Shown in pieces: positions 33,796-43,643 of a stretch of DNA of 64,000 nt (the first letter of the stretch is position 1; each line of letters starts with the position of its first letter). Source of the DNA: Plectosphaerella cucumerina (taxonomy: Eukaryota > Ascomycota > Sordariomycetes > Glomerellales > Plectosphaerellaceae); NCBI GenBank assembly GCA_020746995.1, contig JAGPXD010000006.1, positions 1,364,001 to 1,428,000 of the forward strand, written 5' to 3'. The position numbers and the translations under genes were made by a program. The notes below the pieces were generated by a model. That model was not told where the DNA came from. It searched no databases and worked only from the letters and a program-made list of their open reading frames with translations.

Positions 33796-34289
33796 CTTTC
33801 TCGTGAACAAGATGGATGTCTTGGTGGGAAGTTGCGAGAAACAAAACCGAAAGGATGTGGTCACTGGTAGCCTAGGCTACTTGTCCTATATTAGATACGG
33901 GCAAAGAGTCACAGACACCCCCTGACCATTGGGACGCCACACTGTGTAGTAGATTTTCCTGTTGTGCTGGGCGGCAGTGGCATGTTGGGTGACTGGTACG
34001 GCGAGAGTACTAGAGCGGTGGAGGCGCCTGCCATGCGTGCGCCAGGGCGCCACAACCTCAAGTGGCTGTTTTGTTTTTTCACTCGCTGTGCACCCGGCAG
34101 GTCTGGTAATTCTGACCCCGTCCGAGGGTCGTCGGTCGAAGTCGCTCGGGCGATGAGTACGACTTTGATGGGTGGGCCTCCCTCGCGAAGACACCAGTCA
34201 TTGCCAAACGAGCGAAGACGCATCAAGGACCCGAAATCTAAATAGACTAGCAGGAATATCGGGAACTGAATTGATGCCTGACATGGCCG
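33796..34289. other. Intergenic
   Basis: About 490 bp between two minus-strand genes; it includes the kinase promoter and the HET gene's 3' UTR. Nothing else was recognised. Confidence 0.4.
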
Positions 34290-36431
34290 CTATCTGAGTA
34301 CAAAAGTCTGCGGGGAGCCCATTTCCTGGATCGCTTTCCCAAACATGTGCTCGTGAACATAGCACTCGCCTACGAAGTAGTGCTCCCCACTATCCAGAGG
34401 CCGCAAAACGTAGGGGACTGGCCCTCCTAGTAATACACATACAAGATCGCCGGGCTGCATGACCTCAGGGCCGATGCCGACGCCACAGGGCGAAGCAGCG
34501 AAGAGCTTCCTGCCCTCGCAAACGTTTCGCACAGCCTGGCCATACTGGGCGACGTTTTCGTCAGACTCAGCAGCTGGCGCGTCTTCCAGGAGACATGGAT
34601 TCCAGTGATTTCTTCGTGCCCACTGCACGAAGCATCTCTCATGTTTCTCGTGTGCTGCAACTCCCTGAACCAGATTGCCGTACCAATCTTGACCTGCTGT
34701 CAAAGTCAAGCCGAGCTGCAGTCGGTCCTGGTAGCCGTTCCAGCCGTGGCAGTCAATCCAAAGGGTCATCTCGTCCCCATGCTCATGTGGTTTGGGGTTC
34801 GGTCGAGGCGGAAGAACGGTTTGGGAACTTGTGATGTAACCAATAACGAAGCCCTCCAACGTCAAGCATAGATTGTCGAGTGTCCAGTCTGCGCGGAACA
34901 TGGGACTGGAAGGATATCCAGCTGAAGCCTTGAAGCTACCCCCGTCGTGGTGGGTGCCGCTGATGCCGCGTATTGGCTTGACATGCCACTGGGGAATCCA
35001 TGTCGCGACATTGGGCCGTGGCGACGGCGGCACCAGATGTCGGACAGCCGACAGGATCGTCAATGGAGTGCCATGCGTGGCCACGACCCGCTGAAATACC
35101 AATAGGTACAGACTCTCTTTTGGAATTCGGTAGTTGGGAGTGATGAATGTGCGTCCGGGCCCAGTGTGTTGGCTGGGAAGGCCGAGAATGGCGTAAATAC
35201 GGTCCAGGGGCTCCGTGACGTTGAAGTTCCTCGTCAGACGAAGGAGGTCAAGGAAAGCCAGAGAACTACCGCGGAAATCGGACGCGGGCATTCGGTTCAT
35301 CAAGAATGCGTTCATGAGGCCGACAACGGCGGAAAACCGCCTCCGTTGCTTCGTCCGAGGGGGAGACGTATACTGCCGCCATAAGAACTCATTGTTCCGT
35401 ATGAGTGTGGCAACCAAACCGACCAGCGTCCAGGAAATCGATGCGTCCCGCCAGAGTACAACTGCGGCCCTGGATGAAACAACCTCTTGTACTATCCAAA
35501 GGCGTGACCAGAAACGATTGGAAAATATGTGCCGCAAGCACTCCACGCTCCATTGGTCGATGATCCCCTCGAATATCGAGGTAGAATGTGGAGGGTTGTC
35601 TGCCGGTGTGAGGGTTGACCTTTGGGAGGAGAACCATGCTGCGGCAACAGCCTCCACGGTTTTGAAGCATTGCTCTGGCTGATGCCTAAACCAAATATCA
35701 TCATCGTCTAATACCATGAGAACTCTCAAGGCTCGTGCATAGATGGTTTGCATCATGCTGACTTGCTGTTGCCGCTCATCGGGATCTCGCTGATTGATGC
35801 ATAGGCCGTCTATCCACAGGATGCGACTTCGGTCCCGGAGCTGGAGACGAGATAGATACAGGCTAAGCCTGCTGTTGATGTGGACCTTTCGTCCCATGAA
35901 CAACACTGGGGCCATGGACTCTAAAGAGCCCCAGCTGCCATTGGGCCATCGGTAGGAAACTGCTTCGTAGTGAAGATGAGAGTTGTTCATATCGGCGATT
36001 TCCAACGTGAAAGACGGCAAAGCATCTCCGATGTGGGGTTGAAGTAGAATGAAGCGCACGTATGATGGCCCCGGGAGAGCTGCGTACACGATCCTCTGTC
36101 GAAAATAGAAGTCGTAGATCTCATCCGCCAGGGGGGAAAAGAAGAATGTGCAGAGTATGCAGCTGATGCAACAGAGCGCTCTGGTCTGGAGATCCCCATA
36201 CCACTCTTCACGTGCATAGGCAACCTCACACTCTTGATGTGCATAGGCAACCTCAGCTATCATGGCCTCGTGGCTCTCATAGCTTTGATAAGTATACGGG
36301 ACCCAGGAAAGGGGCGCTGCATCTTGCTCGGCCCTCAACTTCAACACGCGGATCATTTCCGCTCTTTTTTTTCTCTGGGCCTCTTGGATACCTTGAGCTA
36401 GTTGAAGAGACGACATGTCGAGGAACGTCAT
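34290..36431 (-). CDS. Heterokaryon-incompatibility (HET) domain protein
   Basis: A single exon of 713 residues. The HET domain starts near residue 154 with HYEAVSYRWPNGSWG. It continues through ILWIDGLCINQRDPDERQQQ (206-225), the family's central signature, and FWSRLWIVQEVV. HET domains trigger fungal allorecognition cell death and are related to TIR-like folds. Before it, residues 86-100 form a Cys-rich hydrophobic stretch (ALCCISCILCTFFFS), possibly a membrane segment. The C-terminal half includes LDRIYAILGLPSQ and a WIPQW-type motif common in this class, and a terminal LFAASPCGVGIGPEVMQPGDLVCVLLGG barrel-like segment. The true N-terminus is uncertain: a small upstream exon could be joined (see the adjoining ORF). 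Confidence 0.9.
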   Translation of the reverse strand: MTFLDMSSLQLAQGIQEAQRKKRAEMIRVLKLRAEQDAAPLSWVPYTYQSYESHEAMIAEVAYAHQECEVAYAREEWYGDLQTRALCCISCILCTFFFSPLADEIYDFYFRQRIVYAALPGPSYVRFILLQPHIGDALPSFTLEIADMNNSHLHYEAVSYRWPNGSWGSLESMAPVLFMGRKVHINSRLSLYLSRLQLRDRSRILWIDGLCINQRDPDERQQQVSMMQTIYARALRVLMVLDDDDIWFRHQPEQCFKTVEAVAAAWFSSQRSTLTPADNPPHSTSIFEGIIDQWSVECLRHIFSNRFWSRLWIVQEVVSSRAAVVLWRDASISWTLVGLVATLIRNNEFLWRQYTSPPRTKQRRRFSAVVGLMNAFLMNRMPASDFRGSSLAFLDLLRLTRNFNVTEPLDRIYAILGLPSQHTGPGRTFITPNYRIPKESLYLLVFQRVVATHGTPLTILSAVRHLVPPSPRPNVATWIPQWHVKPIRGISGTHHDGGSFKASAGYPSSPMFRADWTLDNLCLTLEGFVIGYITSSQTVLPPRPNPKPHEHGDEMTLWIDCHGWNGYQDRLQLGLTLTAGQDWYGNLVQGVAAHEKHERCFVQWARRNHWNPCLLEDAPAAESDENVAQYGQAVRNVCEGRKLFAASPCGVGIGPEVMQPGDLVCVLLGGPVPYVLRPLDSGEHYFVGECYVHEHMFGKAIQEMGSPQTFVLR

Positions 36432-36868
36432 GGCGGTTCGGACTCCTTTCCTTGGGGAAGGTTGATTGAACGCTGGGAGCCAACATCGATTGGTCCAGAC
36501 GCCGTACCGGATTGGCGAGCTCCCGAATCTTCAATGTCATGTCCATCCTCGTCGCCGAAGTAATGCCCTGAGAAAAGTTTTTCAGTCGCCTGATTCAGAA
36601 TGTGGCCGATGCCAATCGGGTATGACTTACGGCCATCGTGGCTTTCCGTTGGGTCGAGGCGAACGCAGGCACCGAACTCCAAATCGGGAGACCCGAGGAA
36701 AGCATGATCAATCTCGTGGAATTGAGCTTCCGCTTCACCGATCAAGTGACTCGTTCCGTTGTCTCCGCCTGCGCAAGTGTCAGAGCCGACGTCCCAAGCA
36801 TCGTCAAAATCACCGCCTGTCGACCCTCCCCCATCACTACCACTGTCGCCTCCGAAATCAGAAGACAT
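36428..36868 (-). CDS. Small acidic ORF overlapping the HET start (ATGA)
   Basis: An open frame of 146 residues, Gly/Asp/Ser-rich at its start and acidic overall. It has no recognised domain. Its TGA overlaps the ATG of the HET gene by the sequence ATGA. Inside it, GTAAGTCATA (donor-like) and CTTTTCTCAG (acceptor-like) bound a possible in-frame intron. A short alternative splice near its end (GTACGG to CTCCCAG, 35 nt) would put it in frame with the HET protein and make it an N-terminal extension. It may therefore be a separate small gene, an upstream ORF, a 5' exon of the HET gene, or chance. Confidence 0.3.
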   Translation of the reverse strand: MSSDFGGDSGSDGGGSTGGDFDDAWDVGSDTCAGGDNGTSHLIGEAEAQFHEIDHAFLGSPDLEFGACVRLDPTESHDGRKSYPIGIGHILNQATEKLFSGHYFGDEDGHDIEDSGARQSGTASGPIDVGSQRSINLPQGKESEPP

Positions 36869-37520
36869 GACACACAGTCTTGTCCGAATGAGGTTGTTAT
36901 TCGAAAGATGGATGCAAAAGAAGTTGGAGACTCCGGCTCAATCTGCGGGAAGGGGAAAGTTGAGCAGAACCGGAACGAGAGGTCCTCGTTTTGGGATTGG
37001 GAATTTGGAAAGTGCACTGCCTGTCGTCTTTCATTCTACATCGCGGCGTCAGACACCAAGACTTGTTTCAATCCCCAGTGACTGGCGGTGTGACAATCAT
37101 CATCCCTCGCATGATGTCTGTCCAGTCAGAGAGCTGCACGGATACCGAGCGTCTCGATGCTGCATTTCGGTGACGGACGTGGTAATTTGTGATTGCACTT
37201 TGCTGCAGCTGATAATATGTGGGAGCCTTCTGAAGGAGTGCATGTGCGGCGCAGTCGGAGGGGGCGGCCAAGCCAACTTACCTGATGTTCCAGTCATGTT
37301 GAAGCGAGCCCGGGCGGGAACGCGGGAACTATGTCCCGGGGCTCGGCTGACTCTGCTCGAGCTTGGCCGTACCTGGGCCTATCTGCTTCAATGGCCCTAG
37401 TACTCCAGACCTGGCCTACCGCTTCCTTGCAGAGGACCCGCGCCTTGGGTGTAGCGGCAGTCTTAATGGGATCCTATCTGATATTCCCCCAGGAATAAAA
37501 AAAAATTCAAGACAAAAGAT
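36869..37520. other. Intergenic between HET region and 5S rRNA gene
   Basis: About 650 bp without recognisable coding content. At its right end is a run of nine A (37497-37505), which is T9 on the minus strand, a likely secondary pol III stop for the 5S gene. Confidence 0.4.
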
Positions 37521-37526
37521 AAAAAA
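37521..37526 (-). terminator. RNA polymerase III T-run terminator of the 5S gene
   Basis: Six consecutive T on the minus strand immediately follow the 5S 3' end, the normal pol III stop. A second run of nine T lies 15 nt further on (37497-37505). Confidence 0.8.
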
Positions 37527-37644
37527 CATACAACACCGGGTATTCGCTGGTCGTCACCGACCCAACTACTAATCCAGCCCTCACTGACTTGTCTATGGGA
37601 GAGCGGACGGGATCCCGAATTTTCCAATGGGTATGGTCGTATGT
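37526..37644 (-). rRNA. rrn5S: 5S ribosomal RNA gene
   Basis: Read on the minus strand, 119 nt start ACATACGACCATACCC. They contain the conserved CGGGATCCCGTCCGCTCTCC block (loop A/helix III region), AGTAGTTGGGTCGGTGACGA (internal promoter C-box region and helix IV), and end GTGTTGTATGT, which pairs with the 5' end as helix I (ACATACGAC with GTTGTATGT). Length and sequence fit ascomycete 5S rRNA. It stands alone between protein genes, in line with the dispersed 5S genes of filamentous ascomycetes. A T-run terminator follows directly. One variable position in the family is not enough to judge function; nothing in it looks broken. Confidence 0.93.
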
Positions 37645-38349
37645 GCTAAGAAGGGGACGGTGAGAGGTACAAGGACGACAAACTTGAGCCGGACGATTGA
37701 AGAACCTGGGGATTGCTGGCCTGATGGTCGCGACCAAACGCACGTTCCCAACCCCGTGTCACCCTGCAGCCTTCCGTCTCCAAGCTCTTCTCCTAGACCA
37801 ACGTCAACATTTTTTCCTCCAGACGTTCCTTCCCATTATCAGAGCTAATTGAACGACTAGGGATCCTCGAAGTTCATCATGACTTCGCCGACAAGTCACA
37901 ACTTCCTTGCCCTCATCTCCCATCCATCATGACCCGATCGGGTGCAGGCCGGGACATGTTTGCCCTCCCCGTCGACTCTTGAACTTAGGCTCATGCTCCG
38001 GCCCAATCGCCCACAGCGCCCGAGTCGGCCTGCGATTCCAAGCTTCCTCAGATTTCCGTGTCCAATCTCCCGGGACGCCCCCCGAGTCCTGCTCCGGATG
38101 CCGGCTGTGGAGAAGGCGGGGAACCCCGCGTTCAACCACCATCGGTCGCCGTCGGTCGCCCACACGATGGCGTCGAGAGTCCAGAAATTCGGGCCAAGTC
38201 GCGGGGTGGTTGCCACCGCAAAGAGGGGTGAAGACATGGGTCTTGGACGGCGGTGAGGTATAATAGCCGACATTCGCATGATCGTCTGATGTGACCAGGA
38301 GCTCCATTCGATCAGCACACGCAAGACCATCACCAAACGCATCCTCGCC
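37645..38349. other. Intergenic, promoter of alginate-lyase-like gene
   Basis: About 700 bp. A TATA-like GTATAATAG lies at 38258-38266, about 90 bp before the next start codon. No gene was recognised. Confidence 0.45.
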
Positions 38350-39830
38350 ATGTGGTTTTCGGCTGTCAACCCGGGCAATGCCCTGTCCGTCATCCTCGGT
38401 TTCTCTCTCGCCATTGGTCCTGTCTTGGTTCAAGGAAGCTGCGGTGGTATCGGTCACGTCAAGGGCTCGAAGAACCGTATCGGCGACTTCGTCCACCCGG
38501 GGCTCTGGCATACGCACGATGACCTCGAGCGGATGAGGCTGGGTGTCAAGAACGAACAGGAGCCATACGCCTCTGCCTTTGCCAACTTCAGCAAGAGTCC
38601 CTTCTCTCAGGCTACTGTGAGTCTCCAACAAGTTTCTCTCCGCCGCGACCTCCTGCTAACACGCGCCTCCTCCATAGTACAAGATGGCCGGCCCTCTTCC
38701 GACCATCTGCAGAGGCTGTGGTACCAACGAGACGATCCTCACCAACGACACCCTGGCTGCGTACCAGAATGCCCTGATGTGGTACATCACCCGCGACCAG
38801 GGCCACTGGGACCGCGCCACCGCCATCTTGGACGCCTGGGGCACCACCATCACCGCCATCGGGGGCCGCGACGAACCCCTGCTCCTCGGTCTCCAAGGCG
38901 ACACCCTCGTCAACGCTGCAGAGATCATGCGCTGGGAGGGCGGCTGGGTTGAGAAGGGCGCACGCCCGCTTGGAACTTCTGGCTTCTCGGCCAAGATCCA
39001 GATGTTCAAGGACCGTGGCAAGTTCATCGGACAGGCCAACTACGGCATGGTCAGCATCAAATCGCTCCTGTCTTATGCCGTCTTCCTCGACGACGTCAGC
39101 GCTGTAAGTGTAGACCAAATTTCTCACGACGCGCCCTGGGCTCCGACTGACATTCAACGCAGTGGAACTACGCCATTTGGCACTATCTGGAGGACCCCTG
39201 CGCCGGTCTGGCTGGCAACTTCGACTTCGAGTCGGGCCAGAGCTCGGAGACTGGTCGTGATCAAGACCACGCCATTGGCGGTATCGGCTGGGCTGCCGAG
39301 GCTGCGCGCGTCGTCCAGTCGCAAGGCACCGACTTGTACGCCGAACACGACAACATCCTCATGCGCGCCGCTGAGTACACTGCCAAATACAACCTCGGCC
39401 ACGAAGTCCCCTACGACAGGTCGTTCTACCGGTGCACGGCGCAGCTCGTCAACGGACCTTGGACAAAGCCCTCCAACATCCATCGCGCCTCCGAGGCTGG
39501 GTTCCTGAACGTGCCCAAGAGCTTCGATGTCAGTAACCGTCCACTTTCTGCGATGACCATCCGCTAACAAGGTCCCAGATCATCTACTACCAGTATGCCG
39601 TCAAGCGAGGTCTCGAGATGCCCTACACCACGGAGATGAAGAAGAAGCTGGATGCCATTGGCGGCGAGGGACGCGTCTCCAAGAACCCCCAGGACCACCC
39701 CGGCTGGGGAGATCTGATCTGGTCGTACCCCGGCAAGGGAGAGTTCTTGAACGATGACAGTAGGACGATCTGGGGCGGTGGTTCTCTTGGTCCTGATGGC
39801 ACAGGCTTCTTCAACAACGGAACTGCATGA
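38350..39830 (+). CDS. Secreted alginate-lyase-superfamily protein
   Basis: Four exons (38350-38616, 38678-39103, 39163-39528, 39579-39830) give 436 residues. The N-terminus has a hydrophobic signal segment (residues 10-28). FVHPGLWHTHDDLERMR is the typical start of the alginate_lyase (alpha/alpha)-toroid family. It is followed by ANYGMVSIKSLLSYAVFL, DQDHAIGGIGWAAEAARV (His in the catalytic cleft) and NLGHEVPYD. Enzymes of this fold depolymerise uronic-acid polymers by beta-elimination; in fungi most members have unknown substrates. A TATA-like site is present upstream. All four exons are joined at codon boundaries (phase 0). Exact substrate cannot be assigned. Confidence 0.82.
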
Positions 39831-40376
39831 AGGGTGCCGCTCGGCACAAGAAGGGCATAGTATCGCGCATCGAGCCGTGCAATTGCCCGGCAAAATACAG
39901 TTGACTACCGGAGCAATCCAGAATTAATCCGAGGCATGGACCCCGAGCGGACCACCGCACCCGAGAAGTGACAAAAATACACGACCAGGCGGCGATGCCC
40001 GGCCGGCCCGGCCGATGGGGATCCCTGACCCATCTCCACAAGGCTGGGGGTTCTGGGGACGGTCAAGCCCGGCGAGCCCCTGATTACGAGTAAGGGGCGC
40101 TGGACCCTCGTCCGTGCGGCCGACACAGCCCTCTGCGTGGCCTTGCCGCAGCAGCGGAGACAGTGGCATCTTCTTCATGATTGGATTGAGCATGACGGAG
40201 ACCGACTGGGGGCGAAAGTCAGGGCCATTGCCTCGGCGCTCCGGGACCCGCTGGGGACGCGCAAGCCGGCCTGGGCTTCCGTATAAAGTGGTGCTCATGT
40301 CTTGGTAGTCGTGCTCTCAAGACCCGACATCTCATTCAACACGCAGAAAGCATTCGATTCACTTGTCTTCTTCATC
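39831..40376. other. Intergenic with CVNH-gene promoter
   Basis: 546 bp. A good TATA box, GTATAAAG, lies at 40281-40288, about 90 bp before the start of the lectin gene. Otherwise nothing recognisable. Confidence 0.5.
40281..40288 (+). promoter_or_regulatory. TATA box of the CVNH-LysM gene
   Basis: GTATAAAG in GC-rich surroundings, 89 bp upstream of the start codon. A clear TATA suggests strong or inducible expression. Confidence 0.5.
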
Positions 40377-41555
40377 ATGAGTGGCTACAACAACTACAAC
40401 AACAACCAGGGAGGTTACTCCGGTGGTGGAGGTTCCGCCAACTCGTACTACAACCAGGGCGGCCCGAACCATGGTGGGAACCAGGGGCCTGGATACGGCG
40501 GCCAGAACTCTGGGTATGATCAGAACAACGGCTACAACCAAGGCCAGGGCTATAACCAGGGCGGCCCGGGCTACAACCAAGGTCCCGGATACGACCAGAA
40601 CTCCGGATACAACCAAGGTCAAGGCTACAACCAGCACTCCAGCTACAACCAAGGTCCCGGGTACGATCAGAAGTCGGACTACAACCAGGGTCCTGGATAC
40701 AACCAAAACTCCAACTACAACCAGAATCAGAACCGCGATGACCAACCTCCCCAGTACGGCAGCCAGGATGGCCCCGACGGCGAGCGAGGTGTGATGGGTG
40801 CCCTTGCCGGAGGCGCAGCCGGCGCCTTTGGCGGCCACAAGATCGGCGGCAAGGTCACCGGCCACAGCAAGACCAGCGCCCTCGTCGGCGCCCTCGCCGG
40901 AGCCTTTGCCGGCCACAAGATGCAAGACGCAGCCTCGGACTGGAAGGAAGGCCGTGACGAGAAGAAGGAGGAGGAGAAGCGGAGAGAAGAGGAGGACCGT
41001 TGGCGCCGCAGCAGTCGGTCCCGGTCCCGGAGCCGCTCTCGCTCCCGTAACCGCAACCGCGGCGACTACACCGGCACCTCGCGGGACATCACCCTCGAGT
41101 CTCACGGCGACTACGTCCTCCGCGCCTCATGCAAGCGCCGCGACCGCTCCTGGCAGTCCACCACCCTCAGCCTGAACCAGGTCCTGATCAACGACCGCGG
41201 CAGCTTCCGCTGGGCGTCGTCGCACGGCGGATACAACCAGGGTCCGCGCAGCGTCACGGTCCAGGGGGGTGATACCCTCCGCTCTATTGCTGCGAACCAC
41301 GGCAGCTCGTGGGAGGAGATTGCGAGGCACAATGGCATTCAGAACCCGGATATGATCTACCCGGGGCAGGTGCTGCAGATCCCTGGGGGTAGTGGCAGCA
41401 GTGGTTTTGGAGCGTCGGCGAGGGATGTGCGTCTTGTTGATGGGGGACGGAGGTTGGAGGCGGAGCTGAGGGATGAGCATGGCGGGTGGAGGAGGAGTTC
41501 GATTGATCTGGATGAGAGGATTAGGAACGACGATGGAGTGCTGCGGCTGATGTAG
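40377..41555 (+). CDS. CVNH-LysM lectin (type III) with Tyr/Asn/Gln/Gly-rich repeat tail
   Basis: A single exon of 392 residues. Residues about 1-125 are low complexity, built from repeats of the type GYNQGQGYNQ and GPGYDQ. Then comes a glycine-zipper-like segment (residues 139-187, GALAGGAAGAFGGHKIGG and a second copy GALAGAFAGHK). A charged coil (KKEEEKRREEEDRWRR) and an SR run (SRSRSRSRSR) follow. The C-terminal 160 residues are a cyanovirin-N homology domain. Its first half (RDITLESHGDYVLRASCK) and second half (ARDVRLVDGGRRLEAELR) are separated by a LysM domain (VQGGDTLRSIAANHG to IYPGQVLQIPG). That split design is known from Magnaporthe CVNH-LysM proteins, which bind mannose glycans and chitin oligomers. 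There is no signal peptide, so it may act inside the cell or at septa/wounds. Confidence 0.93.
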   Translation: MSGYNNYNNNQGGYSGGGGSANSYYNQGGPNHGGNQGPGYGGQNSGYDQNNGYNQGQGYNQGGPGYNQGPGYDQNSGYNQGQGYNQHSSYNQGPGYDQKSDYNQGPGYNQNSNYNQNQNRDDQPPQYGSQDGPDGERGVMGALAGGAAGAFGGHKIGGKVTGHSKTSALVGALAGAFAGHKMQDAASDWKEGRDEKKEEEKRREEEDRWRRSSRSRSRSRSRSRNRNRGDYTGTSRDITLESHGDYVLRASCKRRDRSWQSTTLSLNQVLINDRGSFRWASSHGGYNQGPRSVTVQGGDTLRSIAANHGSSWEEIARHNGIQNPDMIYPGQVLQIPGGSGSSGFGASARDVRLVDGGRRLEAELRDEHGGWRRSSIDLDERIRNDDGVLRLM

Positions 41556-41896
41556 GCGCTGGTCAGGCCGAGGCCGCTATTATGAACGGACATTTGAAGC
41601 ATTGCATTCTCCTTCTTGACTTTGGTCGCTCTGATGCGTCAGGCAGGAAGTATCTTGCATGCCTGCTACAGGATACCTCCGTTGCACGACTGGGGACTTC
41701 CATTTCGCTGTGAAGTACCTATTAGACGAGGTAGGTGAGCTCGGTGGCTCCTGTGTGTACCGCAGGTAGGGGAGGAAGTCTTCTCAGAACGAAACAAAAA
41801 CAGGTCTTTCGGTCTCCCATTTACCCAAGGCATCCGTTGTTCAAAGCGAAATCGTGTCCAAAGCCTCCATGTTTGCGCCAAGAAAACGAGCAGAAA
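41556..41896. other. Intergenic, convergent 3' ends
   Basis: 341 bp between the convergent lectin and SDR genes. No content recognised. Confidence 0.4.
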
Positions 41897-42951
41897 TTAC
41901 AGAGACACACCCAGCTCTGCCAGGGTCTCCTTCCAGAGACCATCCATCTTCTGCCGCCCATCGTCTGTGTACATGAGTGTTGGGTACCTGTGATGCATGT
42001 TAGAGATAGAGACCCATAAGCCAGAGATCTTGAGGAAACTCACGGTCTGATCTTGTAATCCGTAAACGAGCCATGGCTCTCCTTGCCGAGCACAACAGCC
42101 GAGTACACATATTGTCTCGCAGCATCGACGACGTCGCGGCCCAGGATACGGCTGACGATGAAGAGCACGACCTTGCTTATGCCCGTGGCCTCGCGGTTGA
42201 GGGCTGTGCCCTTGGTGGCGCCGGGGTTGACGTAGTTGATGATGACTTCCTCCCGGTCGATAGTCTCAGCCAGCTTGGTGACACCCATGATGAGGAGGAG
42301 CTTGCTCCGGCAGTATTGAGGGAAGCCCTCGTAGCTGGCCTCATCTTCGTGGGCATCGAGGATAGAGGCGGACCCGGACGTCTGGGGAAGTTCGACCATG
42401 TAGGCGGCGTCGGAGCCGACGACGGTCAGGCGGCCTGGGTTGGAGTCATGTCGTTTGGCCTTTAAGATGGGTACGAGAAGGATGGTGAGGAGCATGGTGG
42501 AGAGGTAGTTGACCTGGAGGGTCGCCTCGCGGCCTTTGCCCCCGCCGACGCGTTCGAAGCTCATCTTTCCGCATGCGGCGTTCAGGACGACGATGTCAAG
42601 GCGGTCGAGAGATTCGCAGCGACGGGCAAAGTCGCGTACGGAGCTGGCTGATTCCATGTCGAGAAGCCAGATGTCGATCTTTGCGGAAGGAAACTCTTTG
42701 CGGAGGGTATCGGCAGCAGCGTCGCCTTTGCCCTGCGACCGGGCGGAGATTATGAGGTGGTTGAGGCCTAGCTGGAGGAACTGGCGGCCGGACTCGAGAC
42801 CGAGGCCGCCATTGGCGCCGGTGACGATCGCTGTCTGGCCCTTGAGGTCGATGATGGAGGGGACGGACGGGACAGAGTTGAGGACCTGGCGGCGAAAGGT
42901 GCCGAGGAATCCCGTCTCGGTCGCGGCTTCGTTCTTCAGATGGGCGGACAT
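41897..42951 (-). CDS. Short-chain dehydrogenase/reductase
   Basis: Two exons (complement 42044-42951 and 41897-41987) give 332 residues. The Rossmann motif is GQTAIVTGANGGLGLESG (TGxxxGxG), then the NAG-type motif VVLNAACGK and the catalytic YCRSK (YxxxK). NYVNPGATKGTAL follows the active site. The second exon adds YPTLMYTDDG and KETLAELGVSL, the usual C-terminus of this fungal subgroup. Without it the protein would stop right after DYKIRP at a stop inside the GTGAGT donor. It is an NAD(P)H-dependent oxidoreductase of the retinol-dehydrogenase-like type; its substrate is unknown. No secondary-metabolite backbone gene lies nearby. Confidence 0.92.
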
Positions 42952-43643
42952 TCTTGCTGCGGTATTGCGCGATGTGCCGGTGGTCGAGATGTTGTAGAGC
43001 TTCGATGATGAAGAGCTGGCTAATGATGATCCATTTCAATCCTCGTTTGCGGCGAGGATCTCGCCTCTTTTATCACTGTAACGGCCATGTCGGAGATGCG
43101 AGACAATCCCATGCCGTAAAAACCGAGAAACTTTTCTTGTCCATTTCGTTTGTCGGACGGAAATGGCGTCGAGATGGAATGAGGAACTTTTCTCCTTCGT
43201 CTCGTTTGTTGGCACGGAAGGAGGTCTGGAGAAGGCTAGGCTTCCGCAGGCGGGAAGCTTTTGTTCCAGGGGCCGGGGAACTTTTTGGCGGCACGTCATT
43301 GGCCAGATTGATGGTAGCCCCTGAGCCACCACCAGGATGCCAGTGGCGGATTCAGGCCCCGGGCGGTTCTAAGCCTTAAATCCGCTCTAAATCTCCAGAA
43401 TAACATGTCACTTTCAGAGGCTGTCACAGCAATCCAATTGATGACATGTCACAGGCGTTTTCTCAGCACGCATGCTGAGGCACAGGTATACAGGTAGGAT
43501 CTAGCATGTGTTTTTACCAGTACTCAACCCCTGACCGCTTCCGCAGCGCATGTGGCCAAGGTACAGTGCCTCGTCGAATCACCAGCTTGACAAAAGCTCC
43601 CTCAACCAACAACCCCCGCGTGCCATCATCACCAGACGTCGAC
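42952..43643. other. Divergent promoter region, SDR / Clr5 gene
   Basis: About 690 bp between divergent starts. An in-frame ATG at 43506 could extend the Clr5 protein by 46 residues. Otherwise nothing recognised. Confidence 0.4.

Noticed and set aside
42040..42951. SDR ending at DYKIRP as a single-exon gene
   Set aside because: The stop lies inside a GTGAGT donor, and a second exon at 41897-41987 restores the family C-terminus in frame.
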